Origin: Olsenella sp. Marseille-P4559
Lineage (GTDB): Bacteria > Actinomycetota > Coriobacteriia > Coriobacteriales > Atopobiaceae
Reading direction: 5' to 3'
NCBI RefSeq assembly: GCF_900605015.1
Contig: NZ_LR027573.1
Span: forward strand, 842,075-874,295
Length of the DNA stretch: 32,221 bases
Positions 1 to 8,302 of this stretch are shown one piece after another. Below the pieces are notes generated by a model. The model made no database searches and was not told the origin of the DNA. It worked only from the letters and a program-made list of their open reading frames with translations. Every line of letters begins with the position of its first letter. Positions within the stretch are counted from its first letter, which is position 1. The translations under genes were made by a program, and so were the position numbers.

Positions 1-17
1 CCTGACTTTTGCAGTTG

Positions 18-64
18 AAGAGGCCGTTTTACCTGTGCTTACCGGGAAAACGGCCTCTTTTTCA
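18..64. terminator. Strong hairpin terminator inside the left IS end
   Basis: A perfect 13-base-pair stem is formed by 18-30 and 47-59 with a 16-base loop, followed on the plus strand by a T run (58-62). It would stop plus-strand transcription entering the IS, which would otherwise be antisense to the transposase. It lies 26 bases beyond the transposase stop, so it may also end that gene's mRNA, though the T run is poor on the minus strand. Confidence 0.75.
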
Positions 65-84
65 CTTGTATATTTTCTGTAGTG

Positions 85-1827
85 TTACAGGGCCTTCCAG
101 CGCACCTCGCGCCCCTTCTTGAAAAGCCCCCTGATGTCGCCGGTGCGCATGAACTTCCTGGGGGCCTCTTCGCCGATCAGCGCGAATAGCCCGTCCGTGA
201 GGTCGGTGCGGTGGTCGAAGAGCCACCACTCCGCGTCGACCGAGCTGCACTCCAGCGCCCTCATGTCCTCCAGTATCGCGCCCGCTGAGTAGCGGTTGCC
301 CAGCGCGTGCTCGATCAGCCGCTCTATGACCAGTGCCAGGTAGCAGGTGAGGAAGTGGGCCTGGATGTGCTCCGGCGTCCAGACGTACACCGGCCTTGCC
401 CCCAGGTGCGACTTCGTGACCTTGAAGGCCTCCTCGATCCTCCACAGCTCGCGGTAGGTGTCGACCACCCTCGCCGGCTCCCAGCCGGTCTCCGAGGTGA
501 CTATGCAGCAGTGGCCGTCGCAGGCGGCGTCGGCCTCGATGGCGGCGTAGTCGAGCTCCGGGGCCTTGGCGCACTCGACGACCTCGCCGGTGGCGGCGTC
601 GAACCCCACGTTGCGCACGTACTTGGCGGCGCCCAGGTGCGTGGCGCGGGTGCACCTCCCCGGGTTGGCGACGAGCTGGCGCGACTTCTCCAGCACCCTC
701 TCCCTCTCGTGACGGGCGCGCTCGGCGTACTTTCGCGACCAGAAGGCCACGACCTGCACGTCCACCTCGACGGAGTGCCCGCGCCCGTCGGCGGAGTCCT
801 CCCTGGGGACCCTTATGGTCTTGGTGTCCTGCCGGGACTTCATCTTGAAGGTGCCGTTTGCGCTGGGGGAGTAGCCCCTGTCCGATATGACCCACTCGCG
901 AAGCTCCCTGCGGCCCTTGGTGCCGCGTATGGACTGGCTGAACACGAAGCCGTCGCCGCGCGCCACGGTGGCGATTACGTTCTTCGAGCAGTTCATGCCC
1001 TTGTCGGCCACGGTGACCACCCGGCCCATGCCCGCCGCCCTCCTGGCCTCGGGCAGCGCGTCGACCAGGGTGTCGCCGTCGTGCACGTTGCCGGGGAATA
1101 TGCGGAAGTCCACCGGTACGCCGTTGGCGTCCTGCATGAGCCCCATCTGCACGATGGGGTTGGGGCGGCGCTCCTTGGCGACGCCCTTGCGGCGCGGCTC
1201 GTCGCCGCCGCTCTCGACGCAGTAGTTCGTGCAGTCGTAGTAGCCGCAGCTCAAGCCGCGTATGCCCGCGGCGGCGATGGACGAGTTCGCCCTCGACACT
1301 CCGGCGCCCGCCATCCTGGCGATCTCCGTGAGCCCGCGGTAGACGTCGGACTCGGACAGGTCGCATCGGTAGAAATGGCGGCCCGAGCTCTCCCACGCCG
1401 CCCTCTTGGAGCCCGGCGCCAGCAGCCTCTCCATCACCAGCAGCCTCAGCAGCGCGTTCACGTCGAAGCCCGTCCTCCTGCCCCGCATGTTGGACCTGAC
1501 GGCGGCCTCTACCCCGAGGGCGCCGTAGTACGCCATCGGCACGGCGTCGCCCGCCGCCATGCGGTTGGTCCTGCGCTTGTCCACCCTCTGCAGGGGGTGG
1601 ACGGTGATCGTCTGCGGCCCCTCCGCCGCCAGCCTCTCGGCGTCCATCGCCGCCACGACCTCGGCGAAGTGCGCGACCGGGTCGTCGAACTCCGCCTCGA
1701 GCGCGTCGACGTAGCCGAAGGTCTCCACGGTGCGCTGCCTCACGCGCCCGGTCTCGGGGTCGCGGTAGCCCTGCACGGCGGACAGGCTCACCCTGCCGCT
1801 CCTGCTCGGCGTCTTCTTCAGGTACAT
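85..1827 (-). CDS. IS1634-family DDE transposase
   Basis: The 580-residue protein would cut and rejoin the ends of its own element. DDE-type catalytic candidates are visible: D198 in YYDCTNY, D275 in VTVADKGM, and E465 in YRELWRIEEAF, the last being the Y-R-E region typical of the IS4/IS1634 transposase group. Length fits the family (about 530-600). I chose the ATG at 1827 because AGGCGG lies about 8 bases upstream; an in-frame start at 1887 would add 20 residues of unconvincing sequence and run into the 5' untranslated region. The frame has no interruption, so it may be active. There is only one gene in the element. The long open frame on the opposite strand is a GC-rich shadow. Confidence 0.9.
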   Translation of the reverse strand: MYLKKTPSRSGRVSLSAVQGYRDPETGRVRQRTVETFGYVDALEAEFDDPVAHFAEVVAAMDAERLAAEGPQTITVHPLQRVDKRRTNRMAAGDAVPMAYYGALGVEAAVRSNMRGRRTGFDVNALLRLLVMERLLAPGSKRAAWESSGRHFYRCDLSESDVYRGLTEIARMAGAGVSRANSSIAAAGIRGLSCGYYDCTNYCVESGGDEPRRKGVAKERRPNPIVQMGLMQDANGVPVDFRIFPGNVHDGDTLVDALPEARRAAGMGRVVTVADKGMNCSKNVIATVARGDGFVFSQSIRGTKGRRELREWVISDRGYSPSANGTFKMKSRQDTKTIRVPREDSADGRGHSVEVDVQVVAFWSRKYAERARHERERVLEKSRQLVANPGRCTRATHLGAAKYVRNVGFDAATGEVVECAKAPELDYAAIEADAACDGHCCIVTSETGWEPARVVDTYRELWRIEEAFKVTKSHLGARPVYVWTPEHIQAHFLTCYLALVIERLIEHALGNRYSAGAILEDMRALECSSVDAEWWLFDHRTDLTDGLFALIGEEAPRKFMRTGDIRGLFKKGREVRWKAL

Positions 1828-1917
1828 GCGGAAACCGCCTCTCACCTGCGGGAACATGTGCTTCGCATTATACACCGCGTAACACAACGTAACAAGATAA
1901 ATACTTAAAATTTGACA

Positions 1918-1941
1918 TAAAAAATGCCCATCTAGCTGGGC
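1918..1941 (-). terminator. Minus-strand hairpin plus T run at the right IS end
   Basis: Read on the minus strand, GCCCA and TGGGC pair around a 6-base loop (1926-1941) and are followed by A then a run of six T. It sits upstream of the transposase start and would stop outside transcripts from entering the transposase gene. The stem is only 5 base pairs, so efficiency is uncertain. Confidence 0.5.
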
Positions 1942-1976
1942 AAGGGGTGGGAGGTCAGACTAGGGCAACTGCAAAA

Positions 1977-2236
1977 CTACGGCGCGGACGCCTGCGGGCA
2001 GCCGGCATCGTGCAGAGCATGCCCAGGAAGGGCAACCGCATCGACAACGGCGCGACGGAGCAGGTGTTCGGCCATCTGAGGGACGAGTCCTTCCGGAACC
2101 AGACGTGGGCGAGCCTCGAGGAGTTCAGGCGGGACCCCGACGCATACGTCGTCCACTGGAACACTAGGAGGAGATAGGTCAGACTGAAGGGCTGACCCCG
2201 GAGGAGTTCCGGAATCAGTCCCTAAACGCGGTCTAG
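1977..2236 (+). pseudogene. IS3-family (IS150 group) transposase remnant, C-terminal part
   Basis: The translation includes GIVQSMPRKGNRIDNGATEQ followed by VFGHLRDESF and DAYVVHWNTRRR. This is the end of an IS3-family OrfB, with the last catalytic glutamate in IDNGATEQ. The N-terminal two thirds are absent; the fragment begins where the IS1634 element ends. Two lesions are readable. A TAG at 2174-2176 replaces the glutamine expected after NTRRR. A single base is missing near 2190, after LKG. Beyond it the other frame continues with TPEEFRNQSLNAV and a proper stop at 2234-2236. The IS3 right end probably lies around 2250-2277. Confidence 0.8.
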
Positions 2237-2320
2237 GCCGCTTATTAGCCCGTCCAAGAATCGGGATGCAGTTCACACGTAAGACGTGCGGGGCCTTCTT
2301 GCTGTCTATGTGTCATCCTA

Positions 2321-3172
2321 CTACTCGTACAGATAGTTCAGGAAGGTCAGCGCCGCAAGCGAGAGGTCTTGGCCCAGACGGTGCGCCATGTACATCGTGC
2401 GGAAGGCACGGATCTCGAGATGGTGTATCTCGAGCGTATCGGGGAGCTTCCCCAGGGCAAGCATCGGCAGAAGCGAGATGCCCAAGCCCGCATCGATGAG
2501 CGCAAGTATCACATTGAAATCAGACGTCTCGCAGCGCACGAGGGCGCGCCGGAGTTCCTTCTGGAGCAAAGGCGCCGTCTCGGTGTCTGCGATGAAGCGC
2601 TCGTCCTTCAGAAGATCGATCGGAATGGAGGACCTCCCCGGCTCGAAGTGGCCGCGCCTCGAGACGACGACGATCTCGTCCTTGTGAAAGAGCTTCGAGG
2701 AGAAGGCGGCAGGATCGAGCTTCTTCGGCACGAAGGCCACGTCAACCGCACCTTCCGCAAGGAGCTTCTCTGCCTCGCTGTACGTCGACTCCGTGATATC
2801 GATCTCGATATTGGGATGGTCCTCGGCAAAGGCGCCCAAGGGGCGTGCGAGCTTCCAGGACACAATCGAGGAGGGTGCAGCAATGCTGACATTGCCGGAC
2901 ACGAGCCCGTTGATATCGTCGACCTTCATCGTGAAGCGCTCGAAGGACTGCACGACAGCACATGCCTCGGGCAGAAGGCGTTCGCCCTCCTTCGTGAGCC
3001 TCACGGTACCGCCCGTCCTCTCGAACAGGCGCACGCCCCAGTCCTCCTCGAGGCCCTGGACCATGCGGCTCACGGATGACTGCGTGTAGCCGAGCTGCTG
3101 GGCCGTGCGCGTGAAGCTGCCGCATTCGGCTGCCTTCACGAATGCCTGGAACTTGTGGATATTGGCCTCCAT
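2321..3172 (-). CDS. LysR-family transcriptional regulator
   Basis: The 283-residue protein has an N-terminal winged helix-turn-helix (about residues 2-60; AQQLGYTQSSVSRMVQGLEE is the helix-turn-helix) and a C-terminal periplasmic-binding-like effector domain (about 90-283). The start at 3172 is preceded by a G-rich Shine-Dalgarno stretch; the frame is open to 3424, but the added residues look non-coding. It lies downstream of the amidohydrolase and permease on the same strand, behind a terminator, with its own promoter (3309-3337). The LysR-type box in the permease promoter (6496-6514) makes that operon the likely target. The effector is unknown. The 3' end sits against an IS3 remnant, but the protein appears full length. 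Confidence 0.9.
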   Translation of the reverse strand: MEANIHKFQAFVKAAECGSFTRTAQQLGYTQSSVSRMVQGLEEDWGVRLFERTGGTVRLTKEGERLLPEACAVVQSFERFTMKVDDINGLVSGNVSIAAPSSIVSWKLARPLGAFAEDHPNIEIDITESTYSEAEKLLAEGAVDVAFVPKKLDPAAFSSKLFHKDEIVVVSRRGHFEPGRSSIPIDLLKDERFIADTETAPLLQKELRRALVRCETSDFNVILALIDAGLGISLLPMLALGKLPDTLEIHHLEIRAFRTMYMAHRLGQDLSLAALTFLNYLYE

Positions 3173-3308
3173 GGAACCCCCCCCCTCATACCGCTTCGGC
3201 TCCAGACCTGAAGCTGTCCGGAACGCACCTGCGAACAGAGAGCGCCATCGGCCACGACCCGAATACGCACTCTTCTCCGATGCACCTTTCCCTAGAAGCG
3301 ATCTTCTA

Positions 3309-3337
3309 CTATGGAATGGATGGCATGTAGTTTCAAT
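3309..3337 (-). promoter_or_regulatory. Sigma70-like promoter for lysR
   Basis: On the minus strand TTGAAA (3332-3337) and CATAGT (3309-3314) are separated by 17 bases. A start near 3302 would give a leader of about 130 bases before the lysR ATG at 3172. This suggests lysR is transcribed apart from the permease-amidohydrolase unit. Confidence 0.45.
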
Positions 3338-3477
3338 CTCTGATACAGGCTTCATACAGCCATTCGCGTCAGAATTCACGCTATCTGCAGCGCGTTGCTT
3401 ATGGCTATATGGAGATGCTGCCAAATGTCCCGTCCGTTTGGAGCTTTTCTATCCACCCAGCAGAAGCAGGTACAGAA

Positions 3478-3508
3478 AGACCGGACCTCCAAAGAGGCCC
3501 GGCCTGCA
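3478..3508 (-). terminator. Terminator after the permease-amidohydrolase unit
   Basis: On the minus strand a GGCCGGGCCTC arm pairs with GAGGTCCGG around a short T-rich loop, with one mismatch, and is followed by TCTTTCT. It lies about 40 bases after the amidohydrolase stop, which fits a rho-independent terminator. Confidence 0.65.
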
Positions 3509-3545
3509 TCATGGCTATATGGGGGGCTGAGTCCCCGAGGACACC

Positions 3546-4793
3546 TTACAGGGCACCCTTGATCATGATGTCGCCTTCCTTCATGATGACGTCCATCTTG
3601 TCCGGGTTGAGGTCGCGGATCTCCTTCAGAGGATCACCGTTCACGACGAGGATATCGGCGGACTTGCCGGCCTCGACAGAGCCGAAGTCGTTCTCGTGAT
3701 GCACCATCTTGGCGCCGTTGAGCGTTGCTGCGACGATAGCGTCCATGTTCGGGATCTCGCAATGCTCGACCCAGGCATATACCTCATCGAGCGTCGTGTA
3801 GCCGTACGGCGTGGAGAAGCTGAAGGAGTCGGAGCCGACCGTCAGCGTGACGCCGAGCTTGTAGGCGCGGTTGAGGTTTGCATACGAGCGAGCGATGCCC
3901 TTCTCTGCGTTGTTCTTGCCAGACCACTTGTCGAGCTCGGGCGTCCACTCGGGAGGATACGTCGCGTACCAGGACGGAAGGAACCCGACCGTCGGCGTGA
4001 AGAACGTGCCCTGCTGCGCCATGAGGTCCATGGTCTTGTCATCGAGCTCGAAGCCGTGGATCAGCTGCTCTGCGCCGAAGCGGACGGAGTCATAGGCTGC
4101 AGAGATCGAGTTGTAGGAGTGCGACCAGACCGGGATGCCGACCATTGCGCACTCGTCGCAGACCGCCTTGATCTCTTCCGTGCTCATGAGCTGAGCGCGT
4201 CCGGAGTCCCAGCGCCAGATGCCACCGCCGGTTGCCCAGATCTTGATAGCATCAGGGTTCTCGCGCAGGCGCATGCGGATGGCATGACGGAGCTCCCACG
4301 GACCGTCTACCTGGTCGCCCCAAGGGTGGCCGTTCTTCGACATCTCGAACGGCAGGCGGTGGCAGTCGCCGTGTCCTGCGGTGCGGCAGAAGCCGAGGCC
4401 GGTTGCAAAGATGCGCGGGCCCTTCATGACGCCCATGTTGACGAGATCGCGGATTGCAATGCCGTTGCGGCCGATCTCGCAGACCGTCGTAAGGCCGTGG
4501 GTGACGGCGTCGTAGGCCTGCTTGACGGCGCATGCTTGCTTCTGGGCAACCGTCTCGATGACCCAATCGTTGTCGTTGTCCGTCAGGTTGCCGGAGAAGT
4601 GAATGTGCGTATCGATGATGCCCGGCATGACCGTCTTGCCGGTCGCGTCGATGACCTCATAGCCCTCAGGAATCTCCGTTGCCTCACCGGCATGCGTGAT
4701 TTTCTTGTCGTCCACCAGGACAAGGGAATCCTCGACCGGAGACGCGCCGGTGCCGTCTACGAGCTTGCCGCCCTTGATAGCATACTTTGCCAT
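3546..4793 (-). CDS. Metal-dependent amidohydrolase (imidazolonepropionase/Xaa-Pro dipeptidase-like)
   Basis: The 415-residue cytoplasmic enzyme belongs to the amidohydrolase superfamily (TIM barrel, one or two metals). Visible ligands are H63 and H65 (DTHIHFSG), K184 in AIKIWATGGG as the candidate carbamylated lysine, H225 (WSHSYN), H246 (LIHGFE) and D322 (VGSDSF). The C-terminal GKSADILVVNGDPL is the usual small beta-domain strand of this superfamily. The ATG at 4793 has GGGAGGA about 7 bases upstream. It follows the permease by 82 bases on the same strand, suggesting uptake then hydrolysis of one substrate. The fold is secure; the substrate is not. A cyclic amide or a proline dipeptide is a guess from the nearest subfamilies. 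Confidence 0.88.
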   Translation of the reverse strand: MAKYAIKGGKLVDGTGASPVEDSLVLVDDKKITHAGEATEIPEGYEVIDATGKTVMPGIIDTHIHFSGNLTDNDNDWVIETVAQKQACAVKQAYDAVTHGLTTVCEIGRNGIAIRDLVNMGVMKGPRIFATGLGFCRTAGHGDCHRLPFEMSKNGHPWGDQVDGPWELRHAIRMRLRENPDAIKIWATGGGIWRWDSGRAQLMSTEEIKAVCDECAMVGIPVWSHSYNSISAAYDSVRFGAEQLIHGFELDDKTMDLMAQQGTFFTPTVGFLPSWYATYPPEWTPELDKWSGKNNAEKGIARSYANLNRAYKLGVTLTVGSDSFSFSTPYGYTTLDEVYAWVEHCEIPNMDAIVAATLNGAKMVHHENDFGSVEAGKSADILVVNGDPLKEIRDLNPDKMDVIMKEGDIMIKGAL

Positions 4794-4875
4794 TGCAAAT
4801 CCTCCCAATCTTTCCAACGAACCACGTGCATTGACCAGCTATGCGTCGCCTTGTGGCGTATGCATACGTGCGAGG

Positions 4876-6324
4876 CTATGTAGTGTGCGCTGCAGCCTTC
4901 TTGCTGCCAAAGACAGCGAGGATGATGAAGCCGATGACAATCCAGGCACCCGTGATGACCCACTCGACCGTGTCGAGGGCAGCAGGGCTGAGCGGAGCGA
5001 CCATAAGGCCGATGATGATGAGGCCAGCGATGATAGCGCAGGCGATAATGGGCTTGCCGCCATTGACCTTGTAAGGCCTCGGAAGGTCAGGCTCAGTCTT
5101 GCGCAGCTTCATGCAGGCAAAGCCAGCCATCGTGCAGGCGAAGATGAAGCCCAGGGATGCGACGTTCGTGAGCGGGACGAGCATGTTCCTGCCGAGGAAG
5201 GGTCCGATGAGCGTCAGCACTGCCATGACGGTATTGGCCTTCTTGGGAGCACCAGAGACGGAATCGAGCCCTGCAAACGAGGACGGAATCATTTCCTTCC
5301 TGCCCATGGCGAGCATGAGGCGGGTGGAAGCGCCGAAGAACGAGTTCATGGGGCCGAGAGGTCCGAGTGTACCGATGATGAGCATCGCGATGTAGAAGAA
5401 GATGTTGATGCGCTCGAGGACGGCAAGGGCAGGCACGGAGGACTTCACGAACTCATGCCAGTCGACGATTGTGCCGAACGAGTAGATGCAGACGAGGTAG
5501 AAGGCACCCGATGCGAGAAGGGCGATAGCCGGGATGAGGCCGAACTTCTTCCAGTCGAGGTGCGCAGAGGCTTCCTCTGCCTGCTGCGGAATCGTATCGA
5601 AGCCCGCATAGAAGAACGGTGTCATGACAAGGACTGCGACGATGCCGCCCAGAAGAGACGTTGCCTCGGTGGAGCTGCCGCCTGCTGCATCCTGCACCTG
5701 CGAGAACACAGGAAGGGCATTAGAAGGAGATCCGGTCATGAACGAGATGACCATGGCAAGGACCATGCCGCAGAGAAGCGCCTTGGTAAGGAAGCTCGAG
5801 AGCTTGGCAGCTGCGCCTGCGCCGTGGAAGTTGAGATAGATGACGAGAATGGCAGCGCCCAGAGCGATGACGGTCGGCCAGAGATAGACGTCTGCGTCGA
5901 GGATCGTGTAGAGCTTCACGGAGCGCAGCCACGAGAGAACCGGGAACTCGGCGAAGCGGTCCGTCAGGAGCGTGGAGATGGCGATGGCCTCCCACGGGCA
6001 CAGAGGAGCGTTGCCAAGCAGAAGCATCCAGCCAGTAAAGAAGCCGAGCTTGCGTCCGTATGTGCGGTCCACATACTCGATGATGCCGCCGGAAATCGGG
6101 ATGGCTGCCGTCAGCTCGCCGAAGCACATGCCGATAGGCACGAGGAACACGGCACCAATCGCGAATGCGATCATGGCCGGAACCGGGCCGCCGCCCAGAA
6201 CCATCCAGTCACCTACCAGAAGCACCCATCCGGTGCCGATGATGGCGCCGAAGCCGATCGTGAAGAAGTTGAAGAGCGTCAGCTCCTTCTTCATGCCTCC
6301 TTCTGCTGGTGTAGTCCCTGCCAT
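4876..6324 (-). CDS. APC-family amino acid/amine permease
   Basis: A 482-residue membrane protein with about 12 hydrophobic segments. The first, FNFFTIGFGAIIGTGWVLLV, carries the GxIIGTGW loop characteristic of the amino acid-polyamine-organocation family. It probably imports an amino acid, amine or small amide by secondary transport. The ATG at 6324 follows GGGGAGAG by 5 bases; the frame is open to 6441 but that extension has no good start signal. It is the first gene of a unit with the amidohydrolase, so the permease probably brings in the hydrolase's substrate. A LysR-type box lies in its promoter. The substrate cannot be read from sequence. Confidence 0.9.
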   Translation of the reverse strand: MAGTTPAEGGMKKELTLFNFFTIGFGAIIGTGWVLLVGDWMVLGGGPVPAMIAFAIGAVFLVPIGMCFGELTAAIPISGGIIEYVDRTYGRKLGFFTGWMLLLGNAPLCPWEAIAISTLLTDRFAEFPVLSWLRSVKLYTILDADVYLWPTVIALGAAILVIYLNFHGAGAAAKLSSFLTKALLCGMVLAMVISFMTGSPSNALPVFSQVQDAAGGSSTEATSLLGGIVAVLVMTPFFYAGFDTIPQQAEEASAHLDWKKFGLIPAIALLASGAFYLVCIYSFGTIVDWHEFVKSSVPALAVLERINIFFYIAMLIIGTLGPLGPMNSFFGASTRLMLAMGRKEMIPSSFAGLDSVSGAPKKANTVMAVLTLIGPFLGRNMLVPLTNVASLGFIFACTMAGFACMKLRKTEPDLPRPYKVNGGKPIIACAIIAGLIIIGLMVAPLSPAALDTVEWVITGAWIVIGFIILAVFGSKKAAAHTT

Positions 6325-6659
6325 ATCTCTCCCCTCGCAGTCAATCGCCTCGAAGGCGAGTATCCAGTTCGCGGGTGCCAGGCGCTCATTGCCTCCCCCG
6401 CGACGCAATTCCATGTTCGAAGAAAGGCCTCTGTTGCGCAAAGGTTTCGGAAGTGTTACGGGGCCGAGAGGAGCGATGCGAGCCCTGAGCGGATTATGTT
6501 TGAAAAACTAACATTGCAATGAGCGCTAGACGTCATTCGGATGCCATATCGCCGCAGGTAAATACCTATGTATGAGATACCGTTCATCCGTTTCGGAAAA
6601 GCGGTAAACGGCTTTCAGATTCAGCACAGAAGCGGCCAAAACATGAACGGAGGCCCTTT
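6325..6659. other. Leader and upstream region of the permease
   Basis: This holds the long permease leader, its promoter and, from about 6520 to 6659, AT-richer sequence in which I see no gene. The decayed IS21 material starts to its right. Confidence 0.5.
6493..6519 (-). promoter_or_regulatory. Permease promoter overlapped by a LysR-type box
   Basis: The inverted repeat ATGTT-N9-AACAT (6496-6514) fits the T-N11-A pattern of LysR-type boxes. It lies between a minus-strand CATAAT (6493-6498) and TTGCAA (6514-6519). The 15-base spacing is short for an unaided promoter, which fits a need for an activator. The leader to the ATG at 6324 would be about 160 bases. Confidence 0.5.
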
Positions 6660-7687
6660 CCGCCACATGAACTGCGCCCCAAAACGTGGACGCCCTCATA
6701 GAGGCTAAGCCGTGGCGGCCTGGTCAGCTCGGCGGCCTCGGCCTCCGCGAAGACGGAGTCGCGGCTTCCCTCCCGCTTCTGGAAGGGGTGGGCGTTGTAC
6801 TCGGCGAACCTCTCCCTCACGGCCTCCCTCACCTAGCCAAAGTCGGTGAAGGTGACGTTCCTCGGCTGGGCAATTGCCCAGGTGACGGCATCCCTCGCAC
6901 GTGCCCTCGGCCGATGCCCTCTGCTCGGGCTTCCTCGCCTGGGCGGGCATGACGGCCGTCATACAGTGCTCTCCCAGGGCCTCGTAGGCGTCGTTCAGGA
7001 CGGCCTCGCCCTTGTGCGGGTGCCCGAGACCACGCCAGCCGTCAGGTTGTCGCAGACGGTCCCTTCCGGCACGCCTCCCCAGCACTCGCACATGTGCACG
7101 TGGCACCTGGGCCGGGTCCGCTCCCTCATGTCCATCGTCGGCTCGAAGCAGGCCCCCTGGCCGAAGGGCAGGACCCCCACGAAGAGGTAGACCTTGGAGG
7201 CCTCGCCGGTCGTGGGGTCGACGAGGCCCTTCCCGATCGCCGGCCCCGACCAGTCGACCTCGCAGGACCGGCCCACCTTGTGCTCGATGCACCTGGTGAG
7301 GCCATTGGCCGCCGTGTACTTGCCGTAGTCCCTGCAGGACCTCGTGTAACCCACAGCCACCTTGCCGGTGCGCCTGCACTCGTCCCTGTACTCGTCGTGC
7401 AGGAGCCTGAGGTTGACGCCGGCATTGCTCATATCCTTGTGGACGTAGGCCCAGTCCAGCTCCTCGAAGACCGTCTCCCTCACGTGCCTGTCGGGATAGA
7501 AGAGCCGGTAGGCCTCCCCATCGGCCATCGGCTCCAGCAGCTGCCAGGTGACGTCGCGCTCGTCGGCCAGGTCGAACACCTCGCAGGCCGACTCCGTCGG
7601 CACGTGGCGCGCCCTGGTTGTCTGCCTCCCCGGCACGCCCCGCTCACGGAGCTGCACCACCAGCTTCGCCTTGATCCTTCTCACCAT
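6660..7687 (-). pseudogene. istA: IS21-family istA transposase remnant
   Basis: From the ATG at 7687 the frame reads as an IstA transposase: N-terminal helix-turn-helix region, then EVDWSGPAIGKGLVDPTTGE (first catalytic aspartate in VDWSG), then YLFVGVLPFG and VCDNLTAGVVS (second aspartate). Homology shifts frame near 7025 (HPHKGEAVLNDAYEALGEH) and again near 6900 (AVTWAIAQPRNVTFTDFG). It then meets an in-frame TAG at 6833-6835 and resumes with VREAVRERFAEYNAHPFQKR, which leads into the C-terminal region. Resemblance fades near 6690. No istB partner is present. The gene is dead: two frameshifts, one nonsense codon, and a lost 3' end. Confidence 0.82.
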
Positions 7688-7849
7688 GCTCCCTGCCCCC
7701 TTCGTCTAGACGACATGGCACGCCCAGACTGCGGGGCGATGCGGAACGGCGAAGCGGGCGCTACGGAAGTCGCGAAACGGTCAGGCGGGGGGGTGATACG
7801 GAAGCGGCGGAACGAGCACTACGCAGAGCGCGCGATACTCAGAAATGCC
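7688..7849. other. Spacer between the IS21 and IS3 remnants
   Basis: This stretch of about 160 bases precedes istA and may include the IS21 left end. I could not pair terminal repeats because the other end is lost. No gene is seen. Confidence 0.4.
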
Positions 7850-8208
7850 AGCTCGTCTTTGCCCAGTACCTACGAGTGGCCACGAGAAGGAGACCGCCCG
7901 ACCATCCACTCAGATAGAGGGGGCCACTACCGCTGGCCTGGATGGATTGGTGGGGCATGCAAGGAAAACGGCCTGGCCAGATCGATGCCGAGGAAGGGCT
8001 GCAGCCCCGATGACGCGAGGTGCGAGGGACCTCCGGCAGGTCCGAGATAGAGCCTTCCCACGGGTGCGGCTGGAGTGGGACTACGGCAGAGGGGTTCATG
8101 GGGATGTCCGACGCGTACCTGAGATGGTACAGAGAGACCAGGATCAAGGGCGACCTTGACTACCGGAGCCCCATGCAGTGCCGGAGGGACTTGGGCCTGG
8201 CAGCGTAA
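7850..8208 (+). pseudogene. IS3-family orfB transposase remnant
   Basis: In the first frame the translation reads GDRPTIHSDRGGHYRWPGWI, then GLARSMPRKGCSPDDARCEG. These are the HSDRG and CSPDN-type blocks of an IS3-family transposase. Between about 8030 and 8045 the homology moves to another frame, continuing as HGCGWSGTTAEGF and then YLRWYRETRIKGDLDYRSPM up to a stop at 8206-8208. The first two thirds of orfB and all of orfA are missing, and a frameshift separates the pieces, so it is inactive. It differs from the IS3 remnant at 1977-2236 and comes from another IS3 subgroup. Confidence 0.8.
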
Positions 8209-8302
8209 GGGGTTTTGGTTCAGGATTCTCACCGCAGCTCCATTGAGCTATTTCTTAGTAAACATCAACACCTCAAGGGCCGCAGGGAGCGCGGGATGGG
8301 GG

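Larger units (their letters stand above)
1..1982 (-). mobile_element. IS1634-family insertion sequence with candidate terminal inverted repeats
   Basis: The element carries one transposase gene on the minus strand. Candidate ends are 1-17 and 1966-1982. They match at 14 of 17 positions when one is inverted, with a perfect core TTTTGCAGTTG (7-17) against CAACTGCAAAA (1966-1976). Just inside each end is a terminator-like hairpin (18-59 and 1921-1941), as is common for insertion sequences that shield their transposase from outside transcription. The right end abuts a decayed IS3 transposase. The left end touches the window edge, so the outer boundary and target duplication cannot be confirmed; the six flanking bases that I can compare do not match. 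A shorter alternative pair, GTGTTAC at 82-88 and 1879-1885, was judged less likely. Confidence 0.6.
3173..3545. other. Intergenic region between lysR and the amidohydrolase gene
   Basis: This 373-base stretch holds the lysR leader and promoter and the terminator of the upstream transcription unit. I see no further gene; the open frames here lack start signals and family resemblance. Confidence 0.6.

Noticed and set aside
307-1908. Long plus-strand frame opposite the IS1634 transposase
   Set aside because: It is an antisense shadow in GC-rich DNA. It has no family resemblance or start signal, while the opposite frame has DDE motifs.
2321-3424. Longer LysR start at 3424
   Set aside because: The added 84 residues have no resemblance to LysR proteins and would cover the promoter. 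The ATG at 3172 has a good Shine-Dalgarno and begins the helix-turn-helix domain.
4696-6522. 608-codon plus-strand frame opposite the permease
   Set aside because: It is rich in charged residues (Arg, Asp, Glu, His) as expected for the complement of a membrane protein gene. The opposite strand codes for a recognisable APC permease.
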